NCBI GenBank assembly: GCA_964629475.1
Contig: CAZVQW010000007.1
Location: 1-64,000 of the forward strand
Length of the DNA: 64,000 bases
Direction: 5' to 3'
Origin: SMWD01 sp964629475
Lineage (GTDB): Bacteria > Pseudomonadota > Gammaproteobacteria > Steroidobacterales > GCA-2729495
Shown piece by piece: positions 37,611 to 45,409 of this stretch. The notes beneath the pieces are model-generated. The model was not told where the DNA came from. It did not search any database and saw only the letters and a list, made by a program, of their open reading frames with translations. The position numbers and the translations under genes are program-made. Numbering within the stretch: the stretch's first letter is position 1; each line of letters opens with the position of its first letter.

Positions 37611-37637
37611 GCGCATATAACCAGGGGAAATATGCGC
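37611..37637. promoter_or_regulatory. Inverted repeat upstream of cysG
   Basis: GCGCATAT (37611-37618) and ATATGCGC (37630-37637) form a perfect 8-base inverted repeat around aaccagggga. The first 13 bases (gcgcatataacca) are also a direct repeat of 37563-37575, the operator region of cysB. It is a second candidate regulator site, placed for control of the cysG-hem operon. Confidence 0.5.
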
Positions 37638-37707
37638 AGAAAAAATGATTATTTTTTTTGTTCCGGTCACGCCGTTATCGTGGAGTCTGACTTTTGAGGC
37701 AAGAACC

Positions 37708-39216
37708 ATGAAACACTTCCCTGCATTTATCGATATCAAGGACCGCCGCATCCTGGTCGTCGGCGGCGGCAACGTAGCTTTGCGCAAGGTAAAGCTGGCG
37801 CTGGAGGCAGGTGGGCTGGCCACCGTCCATTCGCCCGACATCAGCGCGGATATCCAGGCCTTGGCTGACATTCCGGCCAACAGTGGCCGGGTTCTGATCG
37901 TATCCGGCAAGTTCGACCCGGAGCTGTTGGTAGAACTGCTCGATCACCACTGGTTCGTTATCGCGGCAACCGATGATCAACAATGCAATGCAGAAATTGC
38001 GCGTATGGCAAAACTTAAGTTGCGCCTGTGCAACGTGGTCGATGATGCCGAAACATCCAGCTTCATCGTGCCGGCTATTGTCGACCGGTCACCGGTTACC
38101 GTCGCGATCTCGACTGCCGGTTACTCGCCGGTACTGGCGAGGATGGTGAAGTCCCGAATTGAATCGTTGCTGCCAACGCGGCTGGGCGAACTGGCCGAGT
38201 TTGCCGGTAGCTGGCGTGCCCGCATCAAGGCTCGCTTTGCCAGCGTCAGGGCGCGTCATCGATTCTGGCAGGAGGTACTGGATGGTGAGGTTGCCGATCA
38301 TCTGCTGGGAAACCGTCCCACAGAGGCGGAAAGAGCGTTACAACATCGTCTGGATTATTCCTCGCCCGAAACAACGAACCTCACCGGCAAAGCCTGCCTG
38401 GTAGGCGCCGGACCGGGTGATCCCAAGCTCATTACGGTGCGCGGCAAGGAACTGCTGGAACGGGCCGATGTCGTGCTCTACGACCGGCTGGCCTCTGCAG
38501 AACTTCTGCAACTCGCGCGCCGTGACGCCGAGTTCATTGATGTCGGCAAGTCTCCGAACGGACCCAGCCGTTCTCAGGAAGACATCAATGCACTGTTGGT
38601 CAACGCAGTAATACAGGGCAAACAGGTTTGCCGGTTAAAAGGCGGCGACCCCTTCCTGTTCGGGCGAGGCGGCGAAGAACTCGAAGCGTTGGCAGAACAA
38701 GGATTGCCCTTTGAAGTTGTGCCCGGGATTACCGCGGCCACTGGTTGCGCCGCCTATGCGGGAATACCACTGACGGTACGCGGGTTATCGCGTTCTGTAA
38801 CCTTGGTTACTGCGCGTGGGTGCGACGGTGAAACCACGATTGACTGGCATAGTCTTGCTCAAACCAGTCAGACGCTGGTGTTTTATATGGGCGTCCACCA
38901 GTACGCGGAGATCAGCCGTCGACTCATTGCCGCCGGCCTGGATGGGCAGTTGAGTTGTGCAATCGTCAGCGAGGGCACGACGAACCAGCAGCGCGTGATA
39001 CGAACACGACTGCACAAAATACATGAGGGCACCGTACCAGTCATTCAACGTCCCGCTGTATTAATTGTCGGGGAAGTTACGGCCCTGACCGGTCGTTATG
39101 CCTGGTTTGCACCGCATCGATTTATTCTTGATGGCGAAGAGCTTGATAGCGGCGCAACGAATTTGATCAATGAGTCTCCTGTGGAGCAGGAACACCATGT
39201 CCAAAATGCCGCTTGA
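37708..39216 (+). CDS. cysG: Siroheme synthase CysG, diverged
   Basis: Bifunctional enzyme: the N-terminal part (about 1-210) is precorrin-2 dehydrogenase / ferrochelatase with VVGGGNVALRKVKLAL and CNVVDD (catalytic Asp); the C-terminal part is uroporphyrinogen-III methyltransferase (VGAGPGDPKLITVRG, GGDPFLFGRGGEELEAL, FYMG). 502 residues from ATG 37708, which follows a GAGG. Two usually invariant SUMT stretches differ: GKR..HCVPQ reads GKSPNGPSRSQ, and LTHRD reads LTVRG. First gene of an overlapping operon with hemA, hemC, hemB, hemL. Confidence 0.92.
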   Translation: MKHFPAFIDIKDRRILVVGGGNVALRKVKLALEAGGLATVHSPDISADIQALADIPANSGRVLIVSGKFDPELLVELLDHHWFVIAATDDQQCNAEIARMAKLKLRLCNVVDDAETSSFIVPAIVDRSPVTVAISTAGYSPVLARMVKSRIESLLPTRLGELAEFAGSWRARIKARFASVRARHRFWQEVLDGEVADHLLGNRPTEAERALQHRLDYSSPETTNLTGKACLVGAGPGDPKLITVRGKELLERADVVLYDRLASAELLQLARRDAEFIDVGKSPNGPSRSQEDINALLVNAVIQGKQVCRLKGGDPFLFGRGGEELEALAEQGLPFEVVPGITAATGCAAYAGIPLTVRGLSRSVTLVTARGCDGETTIDWHSLAQTSQTLVFYMGVHQYAEISRRLIAAGLDGQLSCAIVSEGTTNQQRVIRTRLHKIHEGTVPVIQRPAVLIVGEVTALTGRYAWFAPHRFILDGEELDSGATNLINESPVEQEHHVQNAA

Positions 39217-40147
39217 CACATTGCGAGTCATTCATCGCATCGGTGAGAACAAATTCACACCCGGGTTTTTCGCTGACAGATTTTTTGCCGGACCACCGCT
39301 CCTGGTCGATACCTGTCAGCGCAGCATTTGGGTTGGTCAACAGACGCAGCACCGGGGTGCTGTCGACGCAGCCACGGATATTGAATCTTTCTCCGGCAAA
39401 AAAGCATACGAATTTCTGTTGAAATTCGCTTCCGGCCTGCTAAGCGCCATCCCCGGAGAAACAAATGTATTCGGCCAACTCAAGGATGCATGGCAACACC
39501 ATCAGGCGATGTTTGGCGCCAACATTGGCAGCTCTAATCGAGACTTGATGGCGCAACTGTTTACCGATACCAAGCGTATTCGCAGCAGACACCTGCAGCG
39601 TATCGGCGGACATTCCTACGGCACGCTGATACGTCACCTGCTTGAATTACGCAAAAATGAACCGGTGCTGATCGTGGGATCAGGCAGTCTCGCCCGTTCC
39701 ATTGCACCCGCATTACGGAAGTATCGGCTGGCGATCTGGAATCGGCGTACCGAAGCCTGGGCGCCGGACCATGCAGAGCAACGCTTTGCCCCGGGGGACG
39801 AAGCCGATGCCGTCCGCTGGGCCGCCCACATCATCTTTTGCACACCGCCGGCACGAGCATCTGAACAAACGTGGATAGACGTGTTGCAACAGCACCCGGC
39901 AAAGTCCGTCATTCACTTAGGCTATCGTGATACACCGGCCTGGTGGCATGACTATGGTCATGAAGAAGGGCAATACCTGCATCTCGAACACCTGTTTGCG
40001 CTGCGTCGTAATCAGGCTGATGCCAGGTCACTTCAACTCACCCGGGCACACAACGAGTGTGCGGCACTCGCCAGAAACCATGCCAGCGAATCCAACCACC
40101 TACTGCAAGCACAAGCTGGCCCAAGGTTTGAGTTCGCTTCGCCATGA
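39197..40147 (+). CDS. hemA: Truncated glutamyl-tRNA reductase homologue
   Basis: GluTR reduces Glu-tRNA to glutamate semialdehyde. 316 residues from ATG 39197 (GGAG upstream), against about 420 in the family. The nucleophilic cysteine is in VDTCQRSIW (normally STCNRTE), and the SGLLSAIPGETNVFGQLKDA block matches SGLDS..GE..ILGQVK, but the catalytic histidine before it is Phe. The NADPH site VLIVGSGSLARSIAP is present. The C-terminal dimerisation domain is almost wholly missing. Overlaps cysG by 20 bases and hemC by 4. Confidence 0.75.
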   Translation: MSKMPLDTLRVIHRIGENKFTPGFFADRFFAGPPLLVDTCQRSIWVGQQTQHRGAVDAATDIESFSGKKAYEFLLKFASGLLSAIPGETNVFGQLKDAWQHHQAMFGANIGSSNRDLMAQLFTDTKRIRSRHLQRIGGHSYGTLIRHLLELRKNEPVLIVGSGSLARSIAPALRKYRLAIWNRRTEAWAPDHAEQRFAPGDEADAVRWAAHIIFCTPPARASEQTWIDVLQQHPAKSVIHLGYRDTPAWWHDYGHEEGQYLHLEHLFALRRNQADARSLQLTRAHNECAALARNHASESNHLLQAQAGPRFEFASP

Positions 40148-41685
40148 ACAAAAGTGCACCACTCAAACTGGGCACGCGTGCCTCGCCATTGGCCATGGCG
40201 CAAAGCCGCATCGTTGCACAAACTCTCGAGCAACGACATCCCGGGCTTGGTATCGAACTGGTACCCATGACGACTGACGGCGATCACGACAGGCACACGC
40301 CACTGTGCCAGATCAAGGATGCCGGTTATTTTTCCACGCAACTGGACCGTTCGTTATTGTCAGGCGAGGTGGATTTCTGTGTGCACTCTCGCAAGGATCT
40401 CTCGGGACAAAGGCCGGCAGGAATAACGACAGCCGCAATTCCCCGGCGGGAGAATCCTCGCGATGTGGTGATTTTCAATTCGAGAGTTCTGCACAAACTC
40501 CAGACAGGCAAGCCACTTAGGATTGGATCATCGTCATTGCGACGCGTAAAAAATGTCGGCACGTTTCTACAAATGGCGCTGCCCGCAATTGGGCTTCCGG
40601 CACAAATACAGTTTGTCGATCTTCGCGGCCCGGTCGACCAGCGCCTGGGGAGAATCCATCAGGACACGGAATCCGACGGTTACCTGGATGGCGTCGTGCT
40701 CGCGCTGGCGGGCCTGAGCAGACTCTACAATGATGCGCATGGTCACTTGCTCATTGCACCGTTATTGCATAATGTACGCTGGATGGTGCTACCGCTGAGT
40801 CATTGTCCGGCCGCTCCGGGGCAAGGGGCACTGGCACTCGAATGCCGTGCACAAGATACCCGGACAATAAAACTGCTACAAAGTTTACACGACCCAGACT
40901 CTGCAACCCTGGTTGAACGCGAGTATGAAATTTTTTCGCGAAGACCGGCAACAGATCGTGCAACTCTCGGTATTACCGCTGTCAGCCATCAGGAACTCGG
41001 TGACCTCACTTGGAGCCGTAGCGAAACCAGCAGCAATAAAAACGGCAGGCAGGAGTCTGCGGAACTGGTATGGCGCTACCCACCGGCCCCCAAACACGCC
41101 GCACCCTGCCCGGCTCGCATCTGGGAGGAATTCAGTTCACGCATGCCGACCGGTCAGGTGGAAATACTGGCGCCGGCGGTATTCGTCGCACATTGGAATG
41201 CGATCGCATCGATTGACCCCTGGCCGTTTGAAACGCGCACTTGGGTAAGCGGAGTGACCAGTTGGCGCCGGCTGGCGCAACGCGGTATCTGGGTTGAGGG
41301 TTGCGCGGACAATCTTGGCTTCGAATTCGTCCACGACACTCTGACACAGTCGGTGCTGAACCTGCCTGCACTCGATGTGTGGCAGGTGTTGACCTATGAG
41401 CAAGCAGTACCGAGCTGGAACGGGATGGGGATACCTTTGATCACTGCAACCTATCGGCTCGAATACGATACCAACAAGGCGGTAGCAATTGACCGCGAGT
41501 TATCGACACATTCACATTTCTACTGGAGCAGCCCGGCGCAATATCGAGTCGCTGCAAGGTGGCTGCCACACAACGCACAACACGCCTGCGGCCCGGGCAA
41601 GACAGCAGCCGCTCTGCGCGACCACGGCGTCCATGACCTGACGGTTTTCCCTTCACGCAAGGTTTGGCAACAATGGCTGGCCTGA
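40144..41685 (+). CDS. hemC: Hydroxymethylbilane synthase homologue lacking cofactor Cys, with HemD-like tail
   Basis: 513 residues. Residues 1-290 align with HemC: GTRASPLAMAQ, VHSRKDLS (catalytic Asp), SSSLRRVKN, DLRGPVDQRL and APGQGALALECR. Where HemC has GGCQVPIG, with the cysteine that holds the dipyrromethane cofactor, this protein reads RRPATDRATLGITA with Asp at the Cys position. The remaining 210 residues end FYWSSPAQYRVAARWL and GPGKTAAALRDHG, like the second half of HemD. It would thus combine two steps, but its activity is doubtful without the cofactor Cys. Confidence 0.7.
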   Translation: MNKSAPLKLGTRASPLAMAQSRIVAQTLEQRHPGLGIELVPMTTDGDHDRHTPLCQIKDAGYFSTQLDRSLLSGEVDFCVHSRKDLSGQRPAGITTAAIPRRENPRDVVIFNSRVLHKLQTGKPLRIGSSSLRRVKNVGTFLQMALPAIGLPAQIQFVDLRGPVDQRLGRIHQDTESDGYLDGVVLALAGLSRLYNDAHGHLLIAPLLHNVRWMVLPLSHCPAAPGQGALALECRAQDTRTIKLLQSLHDPDSATLVEREYEIFSRRPATDRATLGITAVSHQELGDLTWSRSETSSNKNGRQESAELVWRYPPAPKHAAPCPARIWEEFSSRMPTGQVEILAPAVFVAHWNAIASIDPWPFETRTWVSGVTSWRRLAQRGIWVEGCADNLGFEFVHDTLTQSVLNLPALDVWQVLTYEQAVPSWNGMGIPLITATYRLEYDTNKAVAIDRELSTHSHFYWSSPAQYRVAARWLPHNAQHACGPGKTAAALRDHGVHDLTVFPSRKVWQQWLA

Positions 41686-42653
41686 ATTCATCTGATATGA
41701 GCTTGCGGCGCCTTCGTCAGAGCCCGGCAGTCCGTGAATTGACGCGCGAAATCAGCGTATGCACGGAGCAGTTTGTCCAGCCACTATTTGTTGTCGAGGG
41801 AATTAATGAGCGACAAAATATTCCCGGACTTCCAGGCACATACCGGGAAACTGCGGATAGCTTGTTGCGACAGATTGAGGCAGACATAAATAACGGCATC
41901 AACAAATTCCTGTTATTCGGCGTTCCGGCACAAAAAAATGATCAACATTTTGATCCCGGTTTTACCGCAACGCAGATCGAACGTATGAAGCAAACGTATG
42001 GCGACGCGATTTGGATCGCCGCCGATGTTTGCCTGTGCTCCAGCACTCGTCATGGTCATTGCGGTGTACTCGATGAGTCGGGGCAACATCTGCTCAACGA
42101 TGCCAGTGTCGAGGTGCTGGCCGAATTCGCACTGACCTATGCTCAGGCCGGTACCGACTGCGTTGCGCCGAGCGACATGATGGACGGCCGGGTAGCGGCA
42201 ATTCGGAAGCTGCTGGACCGCCAACAACTGGAGCGCACGCTGATCATGAGCTATAGCGCAAAATTCCACTCCCGTTTCTACGGACCTTTCCGACTCGCGG
42301 CGGAGTCCGCGCCGGGCGGGACGCTCACTGACCGCGCCAGTTATCAGATTGACCCGGCGCGCCCCTCGGACGCATTACTGAGTGCACGCCGTGATGCAGC
42401 CGAGGGCGCCGATATCCTGATGGTCAAACCGGGCATGCCGTATCTGGATGTGCTGGCATCTTTGAGTAATGAGATTCATCTGCCGTGGGCGGTATACCAG
42501 GCCAGCGGTGAATTCGCCGCACTTTCGTTGGCCATACAGGCAGAGCTGATGTCGCACCAGGCAATAGTCGAGAGTTGGACGGCATTCGCCAGGGCCGGGG
42601 CCTCGATGATTATCAGTTATGGCGCCCGCCAGTCGCGTGAGTGGCTGGCATGA
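41673..42653 (+). CDS. hemB: Delta-aminolevulinic acid dehydratase (porphobilinogen synthase)
   Basis: Joins two ALA into porphobilinogen. 326 residues from ATG 41673. The Schiff-base lysines are in MSYSAKFHSRFYGPF and ILMVKPGMPYLDVLA. The zinc site is DVCLCSSTRHGHCGVL with all three cysteines, so it is a zinc-type enzyme. The C-terminus (ISYGARQSREWLA) departs from the usual TYFAKE. Overlaps hemC by 13 bases and hemL by 4. Confidence 0.93.
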   Translation: MAGLNSSDMSLRRLRQSPAVRELTREISVCTEQFVQPLFVVEGINERQNIPGLPGTYRETADSLLRQIEADINNGINKFLLFGVPAQKNDQHFDPGFTATQIERMKQTYGDAIWIAADVCLCSSTRHGHCGVLDESGQHLLNDASVEVLAEFALTYAQAGTDCVAPSDMMDGRVAAIRKLLDRQQLERTLIMSYSAKFHSRFYGPFRLAAESAPGGTLTDRASYQIDPARPSDALLSARRDAAEGADILMVKPGMPYLDVLASLSNEIHLPWAVYQASGEFAALSLAIQAELMSHQAIVESWTAFARAGASMIISYGARQSREWLA

Positions 42654-43948
42654 ATGCCTCACAGGATTATTTTGCTCGTGCGTGCCGCGTGTCGCCGGGC
42701 GGCGTACATTCACCGGTGCGTGCATTCGCTGCTGTGGGTGGGTCACCCCTGTTCATGGAAGGTGGTACGGGTGCATCGATCCGGGACGTGGACGGGCGTG
42801 ACTACCTCGATTTCTGCATGTCATTCGGGCCGCTGATCTTCGGTCATCGGGATCAGCTGTCGCTGGAAGCCGCAAAATCTTCACTGGACCAGGGATGGAC
42901 ACTGGGTACACCTGAGCCTTATTCGCTGGAACTGGTCGAACTGATTACCCGGCACATTCCCTGGGTCGAGAGCCTCAGACTGGTGAATTCCGGAACCGAG
43001 GCCGTGATGTCCGCATTGCGGCTGGCACGCGGAGTGACCGGCCGACCGCTGATCCTCAAGTTCGATGGTTGTTACCACGGCCATGCGGATGCTGTGCTGA
43101 TGTCGGCCGGCTCGGGAGTCGCGCACATTGCGAACGCCGACAGCGCCGGGATTTCACCCGCGGTTGCGGCCGAGACGCTGGTTGCCAGGCTGGATGACGA
43201 ACAGGGCGTGGTCGAGGTCTTCGAGCGCTACGGTGGCCGGATTGCTGCCGCGATCATCGAGCCGCTGCCGGCGAATCATGGTTTGTTGCCGCAGCGCGAT
43301 GGATTCCTCAAAACGCTCGCGGATCTTTGCCGCCTGCACGGCAGTCTGTTGATTTTTGACGAGGTCATTACGGGATTCCGGCTCGCATTCGGAGGCTATG
43401 CGGAAGTCTGCGGTATCCACCCCGACCTGGTGACTTACGGCAAAATAATCGGCGGCGGCTTCCCGATGGCGGCATACGGCGGTCGGGCGGATCTGATGGC
43501 GCAAATCGCGCCGGTCGGGCCCGTGTACCAGGCGGGGACGCTGAGTGCGAATCCGGTTGCGGTCAGGACTGGTCTTGCGGTGCTCGAACGACTGCAGAAC
43601 GGCACCGTTTACCGACAGCTTGATGCGCTAGGCCGATATCTGCACAAAAGCCTGTCATCTGTTAACGGATTGTTTCACGTGCAGCAGCTTGGTTCGCTGT
43701 TCTGGATTGTGCCAGGCCGGGGCAACTCCGAACCCATACGGAGCCGAGGGGCGATTCCTCCCGGGACCGCGGATGCCTACCCCGAGCTCTTTCACCGCTT
43801 GAGACAACAAGGCATCTTTCTTCCACCGAGTCCTTTCGAGGTCGGTTTTCTTTCCACCGCTCACGATGAAACCCATATCGAACATTTTGCGGCGACGCTC
43901 GCACTGGATGCGAATTTCAGCACAGATGGGTTTGCAGTCGTGCCTTAG
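42650..43948 (+). CDS. hemL: Glutamate-1-semialdehyde 2,1-aminomutase
   Basis: PLP enzyme making ALA from glutamate semialdehyde, the step after GluTR. 432 residues from ATG 42650 overlapping the hemB stop. NSGTEAVMSALRLARG (about 118-133), KFDGCYHGHAD, FDEVITGFRLAFGG and the PLP lysine in TYGKIIGGGFPMAAYGG are all present. Last gene of the cysG-hem operon; the set cysG, A, C, B, L covers glutamyl-tRNA to siroheme. Confidence 0.95.
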   Translation: MNASQDYFARACRVSPGGVHSPVRAFAAVGGSPLFMEGGTGASIRDVDGRDYLDFCMSFGPLIFGHRDQLSLEAAKSSLDQGWTLGTPEPYSLELVELITRHIPWVESLRLVNSGTEAVMSALRLARGVTGRPLILKFDGCYHGHADAVLMSAGSGVAHIANADSAGISPAVAAETLVARLDDEQGVVEVFERYGGRIAAAIIEPLPANHGLLPQRDGFLKTLADLCRLHGSLLIFDEVITGFRLAFGGYAEVCGIHPDLVTYGKIIGGGFPMAAYGGRADLMAQIAPVGPVYQAGTLSANPVAVRTGLAVLERLQNGTVYRQLDALGRYLHKSLSSVNGLFHVQQLGSLFWIVPGRGNSEPIRSRGAIPPGTADAYPELFHRLRQQGIFLPPSPFEVGFLSTAHDETHIEHFAATLALDANFSTDGFAVVP

Positions 43949-43967
43949 TAATTCTGCAGCAATTATC

Positions 43968-44140
43968 CGAATACCGACGCAATCGTCTCCTGCATCCCCT
44001 AAGCCTCCGCCCGCGGATCCGCGGCATCCCGAATCGACCGGCCGGATGTCCGGCGTCACAACGAGCAAGCGCCGGCCCACCGCCTTGCGCATGGCCGGTA
44101 GTTCGAGACCCGAGACCACGACACCTCGCATCCGGCCTCG
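43968..44140 (-). pseudogene. Decayed pyrF (orotidine 5'-phosphate decarboxylase) 3' fragment
   Basis: Minus-strand reading gives RGVVVSGLELPAMRKAVGRR then LLVVTPDIRP, followed after a frame shift by GRSIRDAADPRAEA, stop, GMQETIASVFG. This is the order of the last 60 residues of PyrF (GVV.S..E, VTPGIRP, GRPI..A.DP). At least two frameshifts, a small deletion and a stop make it non-functional, and nothing of the N-terminal part remains. It occupies the gap between hemL and the lipoprotein gene. Confidence 0.6.
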
Positions 44141-44172
44141 AGTGCGCGCCCGCTATATGATCCGCAATCCCT

Positions 44173-44853
44173 TCAGCTTGCCGGGTGAAAAACCTGGCGG
44201 ATCATCAGCGCATCGTCGAAGGCTTTGGCATCCAGGACGGTTTCCAGTAACAACTCACTACGATTCGGCGAAACGACGTAACGTTCAGTGATTTTCATGC
44301 CCCTCTCGCTTTTCGTCACCGTCCAGAACTCGGTGCCAGACCAGCCGGACTCGGTTTCCATACTGCCGGCAGCGCCCACCGTGGTTATTGGCGTTTGTAG
44401 CGTATAACTGCGCGAACGATGTCCACCGAAATCGACCTTGACTAGCTCATCGGACTGGGCGATCTCGATCCAGTCGGCGTTTGGAAACAGGCCACCGAAG
44501 TTCGTCATCCTCATCTCCCCAGGCTCCGTACTACCGTCAGGGGGCATGGAGCCTGACCCACGCATGCCACCGCCACCCTTCCCGCCGCCGCCACGCATAC
44601 CTCCGCCACCCTTCCCGCCGCCACCCATACCACCCGCTGATCCGCGCCGGTCATTGGCGCGTTCCACCTCGGCGATGACCATTGCTGTTTGAATTACATC
44701 CTGGGGATTATCACTGGCCTCACGATCGAGCACCCAGCGGCCGGACAAGTCGATATCATCGGAGGGTATTTCGCTTAAGCGCGGTGTTGAACTGCAGGAT
44801 GCGAGGAGCAGCAGGCCAATGACGAATATCGCGGTGCGATTGAAAGTATTCAT
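44173..44853 (-). CDS. Lipoprotein with glycine-rich repeats
   Basis: 226 residues from ATG at 44853 (MNTFNRTAIF), which opens a type II signal peptide with lipobox LLASC (Cys about 20). After a short SGRWVLDREASDNPQ stretch comes a low-complexity region (about 70-110) of alternating GGGGKGGGGMRG units. The C-terminal half is a beta-rich domain of unknown function (TERYVVSPNRSELLLETVL). Probably anchored in the outer membrane. I do not recognise the family. Confidence 0.65.
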   Translation of the reverse strand: MNTFNRTAIFVIGLLLLASCSSTPRLSEIPSDDIDLSGRWVLDREASDNPQDVIQTAMVIAEVERANDRRGSAGGMGGGGKGGGGMRGGGGKGGGGMRGSGSMPPDGSTEPGEMRMTNFGGLFPNADWIEIAQSDELVKVDFGGHRSRSYTLQTPITTVGAAGSMETESGWSGTEFWTVTKSERGMKITERYVVSPNRSELLLETVLDAKAFDDALMIRQVFHPAS

Positions 44854-45195
44854 GATGTCCGTGTTCCTCTGCATGGCTTGCATTTCGTCTTGCGTAACGT
44901 AGCCGGGACACCGTGGCCCGGTGATTGACTGTCAGTCTAGGCTTGCGGACGCAAAGTAGTACATGGATTGCGCGAAGAAATGCAAAGACATGCAAAGACA
45001 TGGGAAGCCAGCTTGCATCATAGTAGAACATGACGTGCAGTGTGGAAGGGCCGCCTGGTGTAGAGTTGTAAGCCACCGTGAATGCAGATACCACACATGG
45101 ACAAATCTGCAGAAATCTCTGTGCTTCTGGTCGACTGCGACCAGGACTTATATCAGATCAAGTCGCGACTATCTCAGGTAGTCCACTGCGGCGCG
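44854..45195. other. Gene-poor stretch
   Basis: About 340 bases between the lipoprotein and the DUF4329 fragment. The only local pattern is a short tandem gcaaagacat at 44979-45001. No gene, tRNA or terminator was recognised. Confidence 0.5.
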
Positions 45196-45362
45196 GCCAT
45201 GCGGATCACGCTGGGATGCTGAAAGTCATGACGCCGGGCGCACCGACGCTGTCAATACATCGCGCGCACCGTTTGGGGCTGCCCCGTCGATCGGGATATG
45301 CGCGTGGCAATGTCGTCAGTGATGCACAGAGCAAGCCCGTGAGTATCGCTACCCGGCGTTAG
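45196..45362 (+). pseudogene. Fragment of DUF4329 gene (copy of 28691-29257 3' end)
   Basis: Encodes ADHAGMLKVMTPGAPTLS, then AHRLGLPRRSGYARG and SIATRR, matching the last 55 residues of the intact protein ending at 29257. DNA identity is roughly 80 percent by eye, in the same orientation. The catalytic HTHG region and signal peptide are absent. It marks the right border of the sulfur island. Confidence 0.8.
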
Positions 45363-45409
45363 GCCCAACGTTAAGCCCTGCGTTAAACAATGGGACCAGC
45401 ACCAAACAA

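Noticed and set aside
37632..37697. 21-codon frame (MRRKNDYFFCSG...) before cysG as another leader peptide
   Set aside because: Only one Cys codon and no terminator hairpin directly after it; the T-run lies within the frame without a stem next to it.
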